Shown here: positions 10,748 to 22,486 of the stretch, one piece after another
Layout: each line of letters starts with the position of its first letter
How positions within the stretch are numbered: position 1 is the first letter of the stretch
Source of the DNA: Eurosta solidaginis
Lineage: Eukaryota > Arthropoda > Insecta > Diptera > Tephritidae
Direction of reading: 5' to 3'
Assembly (NCBI RefSeq): GCF_040869045.1
Contig: NC_090322.1
Location: 184,573,477 to 184,637,476, forward strand
Length of the DNA stretch: 64,000 nucleotides
Translations under genes and position numbers: made by a program
The notes under the pieces: generated by a model
Seen by the model: only the letters and a program-made list of their open reading frames with translations
What the model was told of the DNA's origin: nothing
Databases searched by the model: none

Positions 10748-12355
10748 TAGAGATATACGCCGCCGATTAGGGTCGTTTATCGTACGTCTCCGCCGAATGT
10801 CAAAAATATCGGCGCGGCGGCGGCGTCCGGCGCGTTAATATATTTTCTACTCGTTTAAGACTGTTTAGACCATTTACTGTTCATGTCGAAAATTGGTCGG
10901 ATATGACCGAAAGTGGTATCAACGTATGCGCATCACTGCCAGTTATAAGAAACTAATTGCGAAATTTAACTCTTTCTAACTGTTCAAAAGATATTTAAAA
11001 AAAAAACAGACGTTTTCGATGTCACGGACTTTGCATCATCCAATTCACCAAGTTATTAAAACAAAACACTAAAAGGAAAGTTTTATAATAAATTTATATG
11101 CTCACTTTGCATATTTTTTCCAAAAAATAATGAACAATGAATTCAAATAAAATTACCCAAGGCGTTTCAAATTGTCCTCAAGTTGTTAAAAAAAGCAAAA
11201 AAGTTGCCAATTTAAAAATTTTTTATATTGCGATTGGCTGAAAGAATAAGCCAAATCAGTGATGCAAATTCCTCTAGTAGGTTCTAGGGGCATAAACACT
11301 CCTTTGAAATGATTCTTACCTCATACTTAAGTTGAGGATATATATACATACGTATGAGAAGGTATTGAAAAATCATTTGGGCTTACATTCAAAAATCTGT
11401 TGTTTATTTGCGAAACTATATAATAGCGTCTGAAATGTTAATTTTAATTTTCACACTTCATCCTTCAACACCCAAGTCTCCCGGTTTGACATAAAGATGG
11501 CGGCCCTATCCAAAACTAGTCCCTTGGAGTGAATCACATTGATTATAGCCTATCAACCAAGTTTAAATATCACCTACACGTTACGGCTCCTTTTACAAAT
11601 GTGAATACGTAGGCACATATATGTATTTACCAGGTGAGGCTTTGTCCTTCGCAAGAACACTCAAAGTGGTGAAGCAAAAGCTTTCCCAAGACAGTCGAAA
11701 TAATGACCGTGCGTGCTGCTACCCTAATGTAGTGGACCAGTCTGAAAACTGAAGCTACGCGGTCATCCATAATGGCCACTCTCTAACGTTTCAAGGTGTT
11801 TCTCTGTTGTAGCTTGGCAGCATAGCGCGACAAAAGCATCCGTTGGAAAGTCTTCGGAGCTACACCTAGAGCTTCTAGGAAAATGACGTCGACGAAGGTA
11901 TGAGTTCGAAGTCGCAGTCCTATAGATTCTGTGCTGGCATATCGTGTGAGGGTCAGGAGGCGTGGTAGCGACTGGTGGTCGGGATTGCTACTGTTCGCAC
12001 ATAGGGAATTGTAGCTCTTAAAAACAGCCGAAAAAACTGGAGGCGCCCTGTGCGACGATAGTCATGAGTATTAATAGACCATAAATAGCAACTTTAAGTC
12101 GCCGAAGCCTCTCTGGAGTAAGTGAACGAGGGACAATCCCTCCGTAAGTAGCTACTCCTGAATATTTTTGAACGGTCTGCGAGTTCTTGAGGCAAAAACC
12201 TCAGATCTTTCCGAAATGGCCAACACGTTGATTTCCTTAAATACATACAAACAAAACCTTTCCTAAATACTATTTTTTTTAAATAGAAAAATTAAGCTTT
12301 TTAAAGTAAGAAAATCGGCGTACGCCGCCGATAAAGTGATCGGCGTAAACCTCTA
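10748..12355. mobile_element. Non-autonomous hAT-type element nested in a SINE
   Basis: The left end reads TAGAGATATACGCCG and the right end, read inward on the minus strand, TAGAGGTTTACGCCG, giving 13 of 15 matches. TAGNG termini and an 8-bp target-site duplication are hallmarks of the hAT superfamily; here CCGCCTAC flanks both sides perfectly (10,740-10,747 and 12,356-12,363). Subterminal DNA is rich in CGCCGCCGAT/GGCGCGGCGG words on the left and CGGCGTACGCCGCCGAT on the right, likely transposase-binding repeats (inference). The 1.6-kb interior has no transposase frame. The segment from about 11.46 to 12.24 kb is less AT-rich and may be captured sequence. Confidence 0.85.
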
Positions 12356-12660
12356 CCGCCTACCACACCGAAGATCCTGGGTTCACGCCCCTGCCAAAGC
12401 AATATCAAAAACTTTTAGAAACAATTTTTTTCAACTAACATTTTTCTAAGCGGGGTCGTCCCTCGGCAGTGGTTGGCAAGCACTCCAAGTGTATTTCTGA
12501 AAAGCTCTCAATGAAAACACATCTGCCTTGCAGATGCCGTTCGGAGTCGGCATAAAACAACTAAGTCCCGTCCCGCGAATTTGTAGGAAAAAATAAGGGA
12601 AGCACGACGCAATTAGAAGGGAAGCTCGGCCTTAAATCTCTTCGGAGGTAATCGCGCCGT
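12356..12660 (+). mobile_element. tRNA-derived SINE, copy 2, 3' part
   Basis: Continues the SINE interrupted at 10,747: CACACCGAAGATCCTGGGTT leads into a box B-like GGTTCACGCCC, then GCGGGGTCGTCCCTCGGCAG, CGTTCGGAGTCGGCATAAAA and the 3' block GGAGGTAATCGCGCC. Removing the hAT element and one target copy restores a SINE of roughly the same length as copy 1. Confidence 0.8.
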
Positions 12661-13009
12661 AGGTCTTGTATCAATTGAAGCTAACCCCGTTGAGGGCTTT
12701 ATTCTTAAAGAATTTTTCATATAGAAAACGAAACTGATAATGAAAATGAAACCACTTAAATATAAATACGTACGTATGAGATATTTAACAGAGGAAGAAC
12801 ATCTGAATAATTTTAAGCTCGTATTCCAGCAGTAGAAAAAAAACACCCGCATAATTTTGAGCTATAATTCCAACTTAAGTTCTGATTTTTTAAATTTTAG
12901 TTAAACGGAAAGAAGGAGTTTAACACCAAATAATTCTTATTTTGTTTCAAATTCCTTTGCGTTCGTGACAATTCGTATTTTATTCTAGCTTAAGACACTT
13001 CCCGAAGTT
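12661..13009. other. Unassigned spacer
   Basis: No gene or repeat recognised. The minus-strand open frame 12,613-12,852 overlaps the SINE tail and shows no domain. Confidence 0.55.
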
Positions 13010-13265
13010 TTGTCGGATACAAATCCGGTACATTCCGGTAATGAGACCGACCATCTCGGGAACGATTTGACCACAATATACCTTCTATGCCTCTATATCC
13101 ATGAGGAAAGTGGAGTCGCCAGAGCCTCTGCTGCTAAAGAAACAGGATTCGACACAGGCGAGGTTGACAATTGAGTTGATGAAGCTATAAGTTGCGACAA
13201 AACCCTTTGAAACATTTGCGTATTTTAGTCGCATCTTATGATAGGCCGCGGGAATATTCTACATA
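13010..13265 (-). repeat. Repeat family S, copy 3 (reverse)
   Basis: On the minus strand the blocks appear in family order: GCGACTAAAATACGC, TTGTCAACCTCGCCTGTGTC, GAATCCTGTTTC, GAGGCTCTGGCGACTCC, AATCGTTCCCGAGATGGTCG and a shortened CCGGAATGTACCGGATTTG tail. It corresponds to most of the length of the 23.7-kb copy. Confidence 0.65.
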
Positions 13266-13449
13266 TAAGCTGAATATTGGACACTGAATTAACAAATTGA
13301 TTACATCTTATTATTTGTGTGCGAGAGTGGCCTATACCGCGGTAGGTGCTCCGAATTCTTTCCCGATTCCGACTGCTACTCCGATTAACCAAATTTGAAA
13401 AATCCAGTTCAAATTCCGGTTCTGATATATTCCTTGCGTAATACCTCCA

Positions 13450-13930
13450 ATTTATTAAAATTTCGTCAGTTAAATTCTCGAAAACATTATTGAAGAAACT
13501 CGAAAATTCGAGAAAAATTTACTTAAATTTCGAACTTTTCATTTGGGGTTTTGTGAACTGTTTTTGAGTTTGCAGTTTTCTTTTAATTTCAGTCTAATAA
13601 AGTTCAAATTAAAGGTCTTCCAAAATTCGCATTGACTTTTGACATCTTTTTTTCTAAGGTGCTTCAGATAGTCTTCCATATAAAATAGTCACATTTTGTA
13701 TGGAGGAAACTCAAAAGCACCCTTCGGAAAATAGTTGTCAAGAAACAATGCGAGTTTTGAGAAACCAATGACTTTTACTTTGTTAGACTAAAATTGATTG
13801 GGACACAAAATTAAATACTTGAAAAAATTCAGAAATCTCAAAATAAAAATATCGACATTTTCGTAAAATCTCTTCGAAAATGTTTTTGAGATTGGTTTGC
13901 ATAGCTTCAGTTACAAAATTCATATACATA
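13450..13930. mobile_element. Foldback-shaped MITE, copy 1
   Basis: The two halves are imperfect reverse complements around a centre near 13,690. For example, AAAATTCGCATTGACTTTTGACA (left, near 13,622) pairs with the reverse complement of TTGTCAAGAAACAATGCGAGTTTT (right, near 13,735), and CTTCCATATAAAAT (left) with ATTTTGTATGGAG (right). The right terminal region, TTTTTGAGATTGGTTTGCATAGCTT, recurs with small changes in the element at 41.5-41.87 kb. No coding content. Exact ends and target duplication could not be fixed by eye. Confidence 0.6.
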
Positions 13931-13934
13931 CGTT

Positions 13935-14925
13935 TTTTTTATTCATATGGTGTAAAGAGAAATTAATACACGAAATTTGAAAAAAATTGCCATTGTTGTT
14001 TTTCTTTCTGCTATTGTACATATACAAAGTAGAGAATTAATATCACAAACATCAATTTTCGGTCTTCTGTTTGTATGCGTGCTAATTTACCTATTTATTT
14101 TCGGCCACATACTAATACCTAGCTTTTATATCTCTTCGGTCGTTTGAACTACAATTACACGTTTGGAATTGATTGAGCGTAATCCTAAAGATACTTGGTC
14201 CTGTCACATTCACCATAAGTGCACTTCATTAACTTTCTTTACTTTTCTTATTCATTACAAAATGTCATCGGCAAATCCCACTGGTCAAATTGTAGTAAGT
14301 AAACAATTTATGTTGAGATGTGCAATAGACTGAACCGATTGGTATGAAAAAAAAACGACCTACATCGAAATTTTATTCAAAAACGCCACATCACAGAAAT
14401 TGTTTCAAAAATGCTCTATCTGACCATAAATTCAATAAATGTTGACCTTAGATAGCACGTTTATGAAAAAATGCTGATATAGGCCCTTCTTCAACCGAAT
14501 TCTAAGATAGATCGTTATTGAAAAAAAAAAATCCTGATGTGGAGCGTTGTTGAAAATTATTCAAGGTCGGTTGTTTTCGAACTGCAGAGATAAGGCGATG
14601 TTACACTCAGCAGTCGATATTAACTTATGTTCTAATTTCTCGACATCTTTAAAAAATTTTAATTAAAAACTCCGAAAATGAAATATATGCAATTTAAGAC
14701 AACTTTAATGTAGTTTAACAAGGACTTGCAGTTTTTAATGCATTTTTTGGCCATATCTTCTTTTATATAACGCATGAGGAATATATTTTATACAAGACGA
14801 TGAACTGAAAATACAGAAACGCCCCTTGAAGATGCAAAGCAGAACCGAATAACGTAGTGGAACAAAAAAAAAAAAAAACGTGTTTTCTTTACCTCACCAG
14901 TCAGAAAGCTCTCTTATTACTTACT
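13935..14925. other. Spacer containing a possible first exon
   Basis: Mostly AT-rich DNA. Apart from the candidate short exon at 14,262-14,294 (listed separately), nothing could be assigned. A run of A residues lies at about 14,863-14,878. Confidence 0.5.
14262..14294 (+). CDS. Candidate 11-codon first coding exon (speculative)
   Basis: The ATG at 14,262 follows TTACAAA and opens 11 codons, MSSANPTGQIV, ending just before GTAAGTA, a strong match to the 5' splice-site consensus. The exon would end in phase 0. Codon choice is less AT-rich than the flanks. A matching downstream exon could not be identified; an acceptor followed by phase-0 codons at 16,948 is possible but unconvincing. I do not recognise the protein. 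It could equally be chance. Confidence 0.25.
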
Positions 14926-14929
14926 TACT

Positions 14930-16570
14930 TGATTGGCACTTAACCGTTTAAATGGTTAACTCCAAGGGAGTTTAAACGGTTTTCCATCTGGTCCTTCCAG
15001 CGGAGTGGTGGTCGCCCTCTCCTCTGCTTCGATAGGCGGGTTCCAATACAATGTTGATGTCTGCGTAAAGATCGTAGAGTTCATCATTAAATCTTCTTGG
15101 GTACTCGCCACCGCCAAGGCGTAGAGGTCCGTAAATATTTCAAAAAACTTTTCTCTCAAATACTCCCAGAGCCGCTTCATCTAATGTCCACGCTTCTACC
15201 ATACATCAGGACGGGTACGATAAGTGACTTGTAGAGCATGATCTTCGTTTGTCGAGAGAGGACTTAACTTTTCAATTGCCCACTTAGTCCAAAGTAGTAT
15301 TTATTGGCAAGAGTGATTCTTGCATGGATTTCAAAGCTGATGGGATAGCGGAGGCTTTTATTATTTCGTAATTATTGATGCCAACGGTGGCATGGTTGCC
15401 AAGGCGCAAAGTGCTGACTCTTTGCTTGGTGAATGGAGGTTTTTCGTCCACGTTCACCATCAAAGCCATCTTTTCCACTTCCTTTTCCAGTTTGCAGTAA
15501 GCCGTCCAATGCTATCAATGTCGTCAGCATACGAAAGAAATTTCACACTTTTATGGAATATTGTTCCAGAGCGGTTTAGTTTTGCTTGTATTATTTTCGC
15601 TAGCATCAAGTTAGAGAAATCGCACGGTTAGGAGGTTACACTGTCTGAACCCCCGCTTACTTTCGAACGGCTCGAAGAGGCCCTTCCAAATTCCGACTGG
15701 GCTGATGGAGTTGCTCAACTTTACCACACACCCGTATAGGTTTTGCAGGCAATCCAAATTCAGACAAAGCAGCATATATGCAGAGCCCTTTCGTGATGTC
15801 GAAAGCGGCATTAAGATAGATATGCAGGCAATCCATGAGCGCCCGCGGCGTTGCTGTTTTTCAATTTGGTTTTTTGCTATTCTGACTTCACTCACCATAA
15901 TGGGGGGGGGGCATTAATAACATCGATTCCATCGATTGCTGGATCGGGCTCATAACCCCTACGCGGTACATCGCTGTCTCCATTTAGAAGAGTAGAGAAG
16001 TGTTGCCGTTTGCCGTTTTCCTCGGATTTGAAACCCTCCGTCTTTCACCGAATTTTGGATAAAATTTGCGGGGCGTTTTTCATTGTGGCTAGCACCTCAA
16101 GCTTCTCGCTTCTCTTTTTTTCCTATTAAAGCATGGCACTTTCGTTTTCACTCGCGGTTGCATTTTCTCAGTCTTCTTCTTGCACTCGATTTTAACTAAG
16201 CTTCGCAGAGAGCGCCTTTTTTCGGTTACAACGCGGCATTCTTCATAGTACGAGTTTTTCCTCCATGGTCGCCGCTAACCAATTGTTTCCTCAGCGGCGG
16301 TACAAATTGCTTTAGAGACATGTTCCCACTGCTCCTGAATTCCGTTGGGTTGACTTGAGAGTCGAGCTGTGTAATCATTGGGAGTCTGTTGCGATTACAA
16401 TCTTTCGACGTCTAACTTTTCTTGTGCGGTCGCGTATTTTGGCTGCAACGAGACAGTGATCCGAGTCGAGTCATCGAATCGTGAGTACATCTAAAACACT
16501 GGAGGCATTCCGTCCGTCTATCATAACGTGATCGGTCTGATTGCATTTATTTAGCACAGGAGACAGCCAA
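14930..16570 (-). pseudogene. RTE-clade non-LTR retrotransposon relic (endonuclease end, RT, 3' tail)
   Basis: Read on the minus strand, the order is: an endonuclease/RT linker peptide with DHVMIDGRNASSVLDV and WLDSDHCLVAAKIR (about 16.55-16.42 kb); SEVRIAKNQ and SPVGIWKGLFEPFESKRGFR, the RT segment before the catalytic box (15.9-15.65 kb); KQRVSTLRLGNHATVGINNY, the post-catalytic segment (15.43-15.36 kb); and KIMLYKSLIVPVLM-like sequence near 15.25-15.20 kb with a C-terminal tail to about 14.95 kb. These are typical of RTE/BovB-type LINEs. Many stops, frame changes and deletions are present. Past the 3' end the minus strand reads AAGTAAGTAAGTAATAAGAG, a short repeat tail of the kind RTE elements use. 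A run of nine G at 15,902-15,910 is an indel hot spot. Confidence 0.72.
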
Positions 16571-17890
16571 TTTTATAGTTTGGTCCGCTTAAAAATAATT
16601 TTATAGTGATGTTGTAAAAATTTACATATGTAAGTTCAACGAGATTATGTCTTTTTTTAAAGAGATATTTTTGCGTTTCTTAAGGTTCATTTATATAGTG
16701 GAAGTACTTAAAAAACGTGTATCTTCTTTTTATTTTTAGATTCAGTCTAATGTACATAAATAAAAACACACATTTGTAGATGAACGAAATTTTTGCTGTT
16801 TTGCAATTCATTTACAGAATTACAAGAACGTTAGAGTTCCATGTCAAGAAAAAATAACAAAACATGTGTGAGGTGGACGTGCATAATAAATTTTTTTCAT
16901 CCATGACGTACTAAGATATTTCCAAAAAATGTTCTCTCTTCGTGCAGCAAATCCAAGTTAATGGCAATTGTAGTGATGGCCAATACCGAATGTGGAGGTA
17001 AATACGCCAGCATTATTTTTTCTGACACCAACTAAGCAGAAGATTATTTCAAGAACTTTTCTGATAGGATGGTGACAGATGGGTTCCATAAGATATCGTG
17101 AAAAGCTTTTGAAAACAGAATATAATATAAATATTTAAGGATAGATAATGAGTTGAATTGCTTCGTTAATGTAAGCAAACCCTGAGTATTGGGATTAGAG
17201 TGCAGACGCATAGGCCTCGGAATGAAAATACAAATCTAGCATTCTTACCTAAATGACTGGGCTTGAAACATTACTCAAAGGTGCTTTAAGTACTAGCATG
17301 CATGTTTTAAAATTTAATTAATTTTTAAAGTTACTACATCAACCCAATAGCCGAGAACGTAGTATCACCTGTTAATATAATTAAATTTTTATCTACATAA
17401 AATTTAAAGCATCAAAATTGATTTGATCACACAAAAATTCAACTATATGTAATTATCAATCGTCAATTTATAGCTACACTGCGGTCACTTGCGAACTTTA
17501 AAGCTGAAATTTAACATTTTATGTTGCATTTATTGGGTTCTTCACACCAAAAACTCACTTTTATGTTCTATCAATATTCGAGTCAATGTTCATTCGCCCA
17601 TCCACTTCTACTTTAAACATACATAGTATTCGATCTAAACATGTAACATTTTCGATTCGAACCACGGGTACTTAAACGCGTATCAATAAATCTTAAGGGC
17701 GACAATAAATTTTCCAGTCAGTTGAGTAAGTAATATAAAATCGTAAAAAACTTTAAATGTTGCCTGAAATAATTTTAAGTATGCATAGACACAGCAACAT
17801 ATTTTTCGTTATTTTCTAAGCGCCACAGAAGTGATGTTAAGTACACAGTTAATAATTTGCGTATAAATTTGAGAGGTTCTCGTGTTACTT
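16571..17890. other. AT-rich spacer
   Basis: No supported gene. A pyrimidine-rich stretch with an AG acceptor at 16,947 followed by 50 bp of open codons and GGTAAAT at 16,997 looks exon-like but is too short to trust. Nothing else was recognised. Confidence 0.5.
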
Positions 17891-17897
17891 GTTATGA

Positions 17898-18538
17898 TGG
17901 TGCCCTATCATAGAAAAACGATTGAGCTCGCCCCAAGTCAGATTATTTTTCCTAAATCATCTACTCAAAAATTTGTTTAAGAACGCCACATTTCACAAAC
18001 GCTTGATCTCAGAATGTATTTGTAGAGTGACATAAGGTCAACGGCAATAACAATAATTCACCGTATGACCACTACAAATGGCCACAAGGTCAATTATGAT
18101 AAACGAAATGGTCACAAGATCAAATTTAAAATGGTTTTAATGTCATTCAGATTGACATTTATCCATTCTGATTTTCTTAAATGATCGTTAAGTCAACTCA
18201 TATTTTCTCAAGAGAAAGCAAAATCAATTATCACGTACTTTTATATACCAACTCTGATCTCATTTCGTCGAATAATTAGTTTAAGAACAGGTGCACCAAA
18301 GATTTCTGTGAAATAAGAACTATTTGAGCTAAGCACCCATTTCATCCAGCGGAGTTTTTTTGTTTTTGTGCGGGCCTCATATCAGCAAAAACTTGGCTAT
18401 GGTTTTTTTCCGAAATGGTCAAAAGGTAAAACAGAAATTTCCTAAATGGCCACTATGACAAGCTTAAAAAGGTCATAAAGACCATTTAAAATGGCCACAA
18501 AGTCACTTGACCTTATGCTCTTTGACCTTATGGCACCA
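17898..18538. repeat. GGTCA-rich segment with possible inverted ends
   Basis: Words of the form ATGGCCACAAGGTCA, CATAAGGTCA and their complements recur on both strands, clustered at about 18,018-18,120 and 18,410-18,535. The left edge has ATGGTGCCCTAT (17,897-17,908) and the right edge TTATGGCACCAC, which are similar in inverted orientation. This suggests an old MITE or a degenerate repeat; the ends and target duplication are not clean. Confidence 0.35.
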
Positions 18539-18539
18539 C

Positions 18540-21500
18540 ACCAGATAGATAAGATATTACTTAATGATTGATGTGCTGCCCAGTCAAGAGAACCGGACCC
18601 ACAATACATGCGAGGCGCCATTTTAATGCACTTAAGGCATAACTCTAAAATAGTTTTTCGATTGTTTTAAATGTTGTGAAATTCGCCCTATAATTATTTC
18701 CACAGCTTATAAAGGAGGTGCAGATCAAAGTTCGCAAAGTCTGAAAAGATGCTAATGGAATTGTAGCTTTACTCAGAAATCATTATATCTATTGTTGTTC
18801 AATCACTAAAAATTGTATAGGATTACCTATCTCTTGTTTTCTAAGTATATCATTATTTATCGATGTCAGTAGAGAATGCATCGTGACTTTTTCAGTGTAG
18901 TCTTACGATGCCCATGCCTCTAGTTGCCACCATAAATGCTGTAAAGAGAAAACTTAGGCAAATGTGACGACTGAGGAACTCGTTGCTGACTAACAATGTA
19001 ACAGATTAATGAAAGCGTTCCTTGTGGTTTCTGGAATGGTTTCTCGTCTAGTGTGAATACCTGCAGTGTTTCGAGAACTGATTGCGGAATAGAAAGTTTG
19101 TCAAACCGCGGTGTTTTCTTTTGTGTAGTTTCTATGCGCAATACTGTAGTGCTCCCAATACACTATGTTTGTTTTGAAAATAAGGAACCCAAAAACCGTA
19201 GGCGAGTTTTAGAAATCTTATTTAGTCCTAAATTGAAATGTATCGCAACCAGGGTCGGCGAAACGAGAATAATCTGGGTTGGTAGTATGGATCAGCGATA
19301 AAAGTAGTAGGCATGAGAGATTATATTATTCTACAAATTAGGTATGATCAGTAATCTATCGACAAGTAATAATGTAATGAAGGTTTTATTGTAATTTTTT
19401 TAGATTATTTGAAAATCTTTCACAAATTTCGCTTACGATCAGGGCCGTGGCAAAAACTTCCATGAGCTCTCCAGTCATTGACTAAAAGTAACTTTTATTC
19501 TAATATATTCATATTTTTTATTAAAACAAAACCGAAATAGAAACTTAATTTCAAAGGACGAAACCAAAACTGGAATATTAATTTCAACCTCGATTGAGTA
19601 GTTTGAAGTTTATGGCAAAAAATAAAAGAAATTGCTTAAGCATGCGGATGATTTCAAATTCAAACAAAAACGTCTAACCGTGTATTTACAATACATGCAA
19701 TAGATACATATGAGTTGTTTTTGCTTCTTAGTACATATGATGAAACTTCAGTTAGCCTGCAGCGTCATAAAAATGAAGTCATAAAATTAAAATGTTTGAA
19801 AATGAATGAAGCTATAATGTATTGGTTTTAAAATATGTACATTAAGGTCGTCCTTAACCATCAAATTTGATGATTTTTTTAAGTCTCACCCATTCGAATG
19901 ACAATTTCAAAGTAAAAGTATAACAAACTTATAGGTCCTGATAAATATGGTCAAGGCGAGTCAAAGTTATCACACGTAAATTTCGGTTCTGATTGGATTA
20001 TATTTTAGGGTGCAACAAGTGTTAACAGTCTTCAATCAAGCTTAAAAATTTTGTGTAATATATGCAAGCCAAACCTTATTAATTCTGAGTATAGGATTAA
20101 TGTGGGAACCTTCCAGTAGAATTTTAGATCAAAGATCATGGTAGGGTAGAGTGAAGAATGCGAGCGTCGAATGTCACCATAGACTTTGCGCCCTAATACA
20201 CACACCTGTTTCAAATTTTCTTAAGTAGATTTGTTGCATATGATAATTGCCTTTAGATATGATATTTTTTTGTTTAGTTCGTGAAGATTTTCTCCTTTTT
20301 TCACTTCGTTTAGGAGTTCTATAAATTGAAGTTTGTGTAATTGCGGTTGAAGGTCGTCAAAAACCCATTACACCCTGAAAGCGCTCCATCCACCGAAATC
20401 CCTGCAACCATTTGTAATTGAGAGTGTCAGGCTGAGCTAGTCTTTGACACTAGATTGCATTCACCCTACGTTAAAATGAATGTTCAGGTGATATCACAAC
20501 GTCACATCATGATGTGCGATGTTACATCTGTACCTAGCCACGTTACATTACCTAGTTTTTGAGTTCCCATATCAATATCGGAAAATTTGTTGGGTTTTTG
20601 TTTAGGGTTTTCTAATTGTACTTTGTGTGTGTTTTCGTTGTTACGATTTATAAAAAAAAATTTCTTGCAGACATCTGTCAACTCGCAAAAAATTTTTTTA
20701 AACCTAGTTTAGGTACAAAATTTAAAGATAGTGGTTTATGCGTAAAGCTGCTGGTAAGTTATTTGCTTATAAACATTTTTAGACTAATTTATAATTATAG
20801 AGTAATTATGAATTATAATTATATATTTATAATAATTTGATGGTGTGAGACTGAAAAAGATTGTCAAATTGATTTTGTTAAGGAACGCCCTTATGTACTC
20901 GTACATACATATGTACAGTGAAACACGAGGAAAAATTTAATTTTCTTTAAAAAGTTGCGAATTTATGGCAGCTAGATGCTTTTGAAAATTGGTTTATTGC
21001 GCTTTCGCCACCATCAAACTGTTACACGTACATAGATGATAGTCGGGGCGTGACTTGTAGTAGATATCCAGTACGTTTTTTTTACAAAATTATAAGTGTT
21101 TCCCTAACCACTCCACCCGAAAATAGAATGAAAATATAGTGTGATTCTAGCTGGCTGCCTTCGGATAAAAAAAAAACGAAACCAAGCCAATCATGTTCTG
21201 ATCAACTTAGACTTTCTTGATGTGCCCCAGACCATCATTTCATTGTAGCTAAAACAAGCACACGTCCTTTTGCTACGAAAGAGTTGAGTTCAGAATCACA
21301 TAGAAAGGTTTTTGGCATGAAGATGCTCAAAGAAGAAAAATGCAGCTGAAGCATTCTCAATTCGTTTCTAACACTTGCTCTCTGAGAGCAATCTCTTTTC
21401 TAGCCCCATAAAACTGGGCCATAATTCTCATACACAACGTGCGGTCCCTGCGTCAATAATAGGAATGCGGTTAACGTCAAAAAACAACTTGCACAATCAG

Positions 21501-22200
21501 GAATGTCTCGATGCCTCCCTTAGAAAGAAGATTCATAAATTGCATAAATTTACATGCTACGAAAGTTTGAATAAGCGTAATCCTGACATGAATATGTAGA
21601 AATCCAATTAGAAGAAGAAGGCCAGAGGTTGAATACGAAAAGTTTTGAATTCCAGTTAATTGAAATTATAGTCCATAATATATCACAGGACTGGTATCCT
21701 GACATATCGCTTAGAATCAGGGCCGGTAACCAAGGTAGATAAGATGAAGAAAGATCTCATAAGCCGAAGTCTTGGTTCTCTAGGTCGGGCTCAATTGGCA
21801 ACAAATACCCGGCCATAGTCTTCACACCACTTGTGATAAGCTTTATAGTGCTCATATTCATCGGACGAGGATGTGGTAACCCCAAGTGCCTCCATAATTA
21901 TAAAATGCATTTGCTGTGCGTTAGTCTCGCTAAAACGCAAAAACGGCTTAAGGCGGTGTCAAGCCTCCTATTAGAAAAATTTTAAATTCGCTTTATCTCG
22001 GCAACTAGCAGCTATTCAATATCTGGTATCGCGATTCCATACATGAGTAGGAGGAGTGGGAGCGGGAGTAGTAGTGAGAGCGGTTGTGGCAGTGGAAGAT
22101 TAAGTTGAAGATATCTGTATAGAGAGTGAAGAGTGGCAGCGAGGGGCACTTTTTGATTGAAACAAACCAATTTTCGGGCGGGACAAAGTCTGCCGGGTGA
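18540..22200. other. Long AT-rich stretch without a supported gene
   Basis: I see no gene, tRNA or recognisable mobile element over this 3.7 kb. The open frames in it are short, without domains. A purine-rich run of GAGTGGGAGCGGGAGTAGTA type lies at about 22,050-22,105. Either unique non-coding DNA or repeats too decayed to identify by eye. Confidence 0.55.
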
Positions 22201-22204
22201 ACTA

Positions 22205-22486
22205 GTGTATGTATAAAAAGTGGGGGAGTTATCGTCTGATTTTGCTCTTATTAAATAGCGATGATAGATGTGTTCCAAGGAACCCACAGACAAAGTTTCA
22301 GTACAATTTTGAAAATGTGCTTAAGTTATCGTGTTCACAGACGGACAGATATGGCTTAATACAATTTTTTTTTCACCCTGATCGTTTTGTATATCCAAGT
22401 CTATATTTATCTCGATAATTTTATGCCGTTAGAACCTACCGTTATGTCAACAAAGTTTATATCTCAGCTTAGCTCAGCTGAATTTT
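22205..22486 (+). repeat. Repeat family A, right-end fragment
   Basis: Matches the last part of the 3.9-5.7 kb copy: ATCGTCTGATTTTGCTC, TTATCGTGTTCACAGACGGA, TATATCTCGAT-like words, TTATGCCGTTA...CCGTTATG, ACAAAGTTTATAT and a terminal CAGCTTAGCTCAGCTGA. The left four-fifths are absent. Confidence 0.6.

Noticed and set aside
16948..16997. Exon-like 50 bp between a pyrimidine-rich acceptor and GGTAAAT
   Set aside because: Too short, the next acceptor would leave an intron near 40 bp, and no link to the 14.26-kb exon can be shown.
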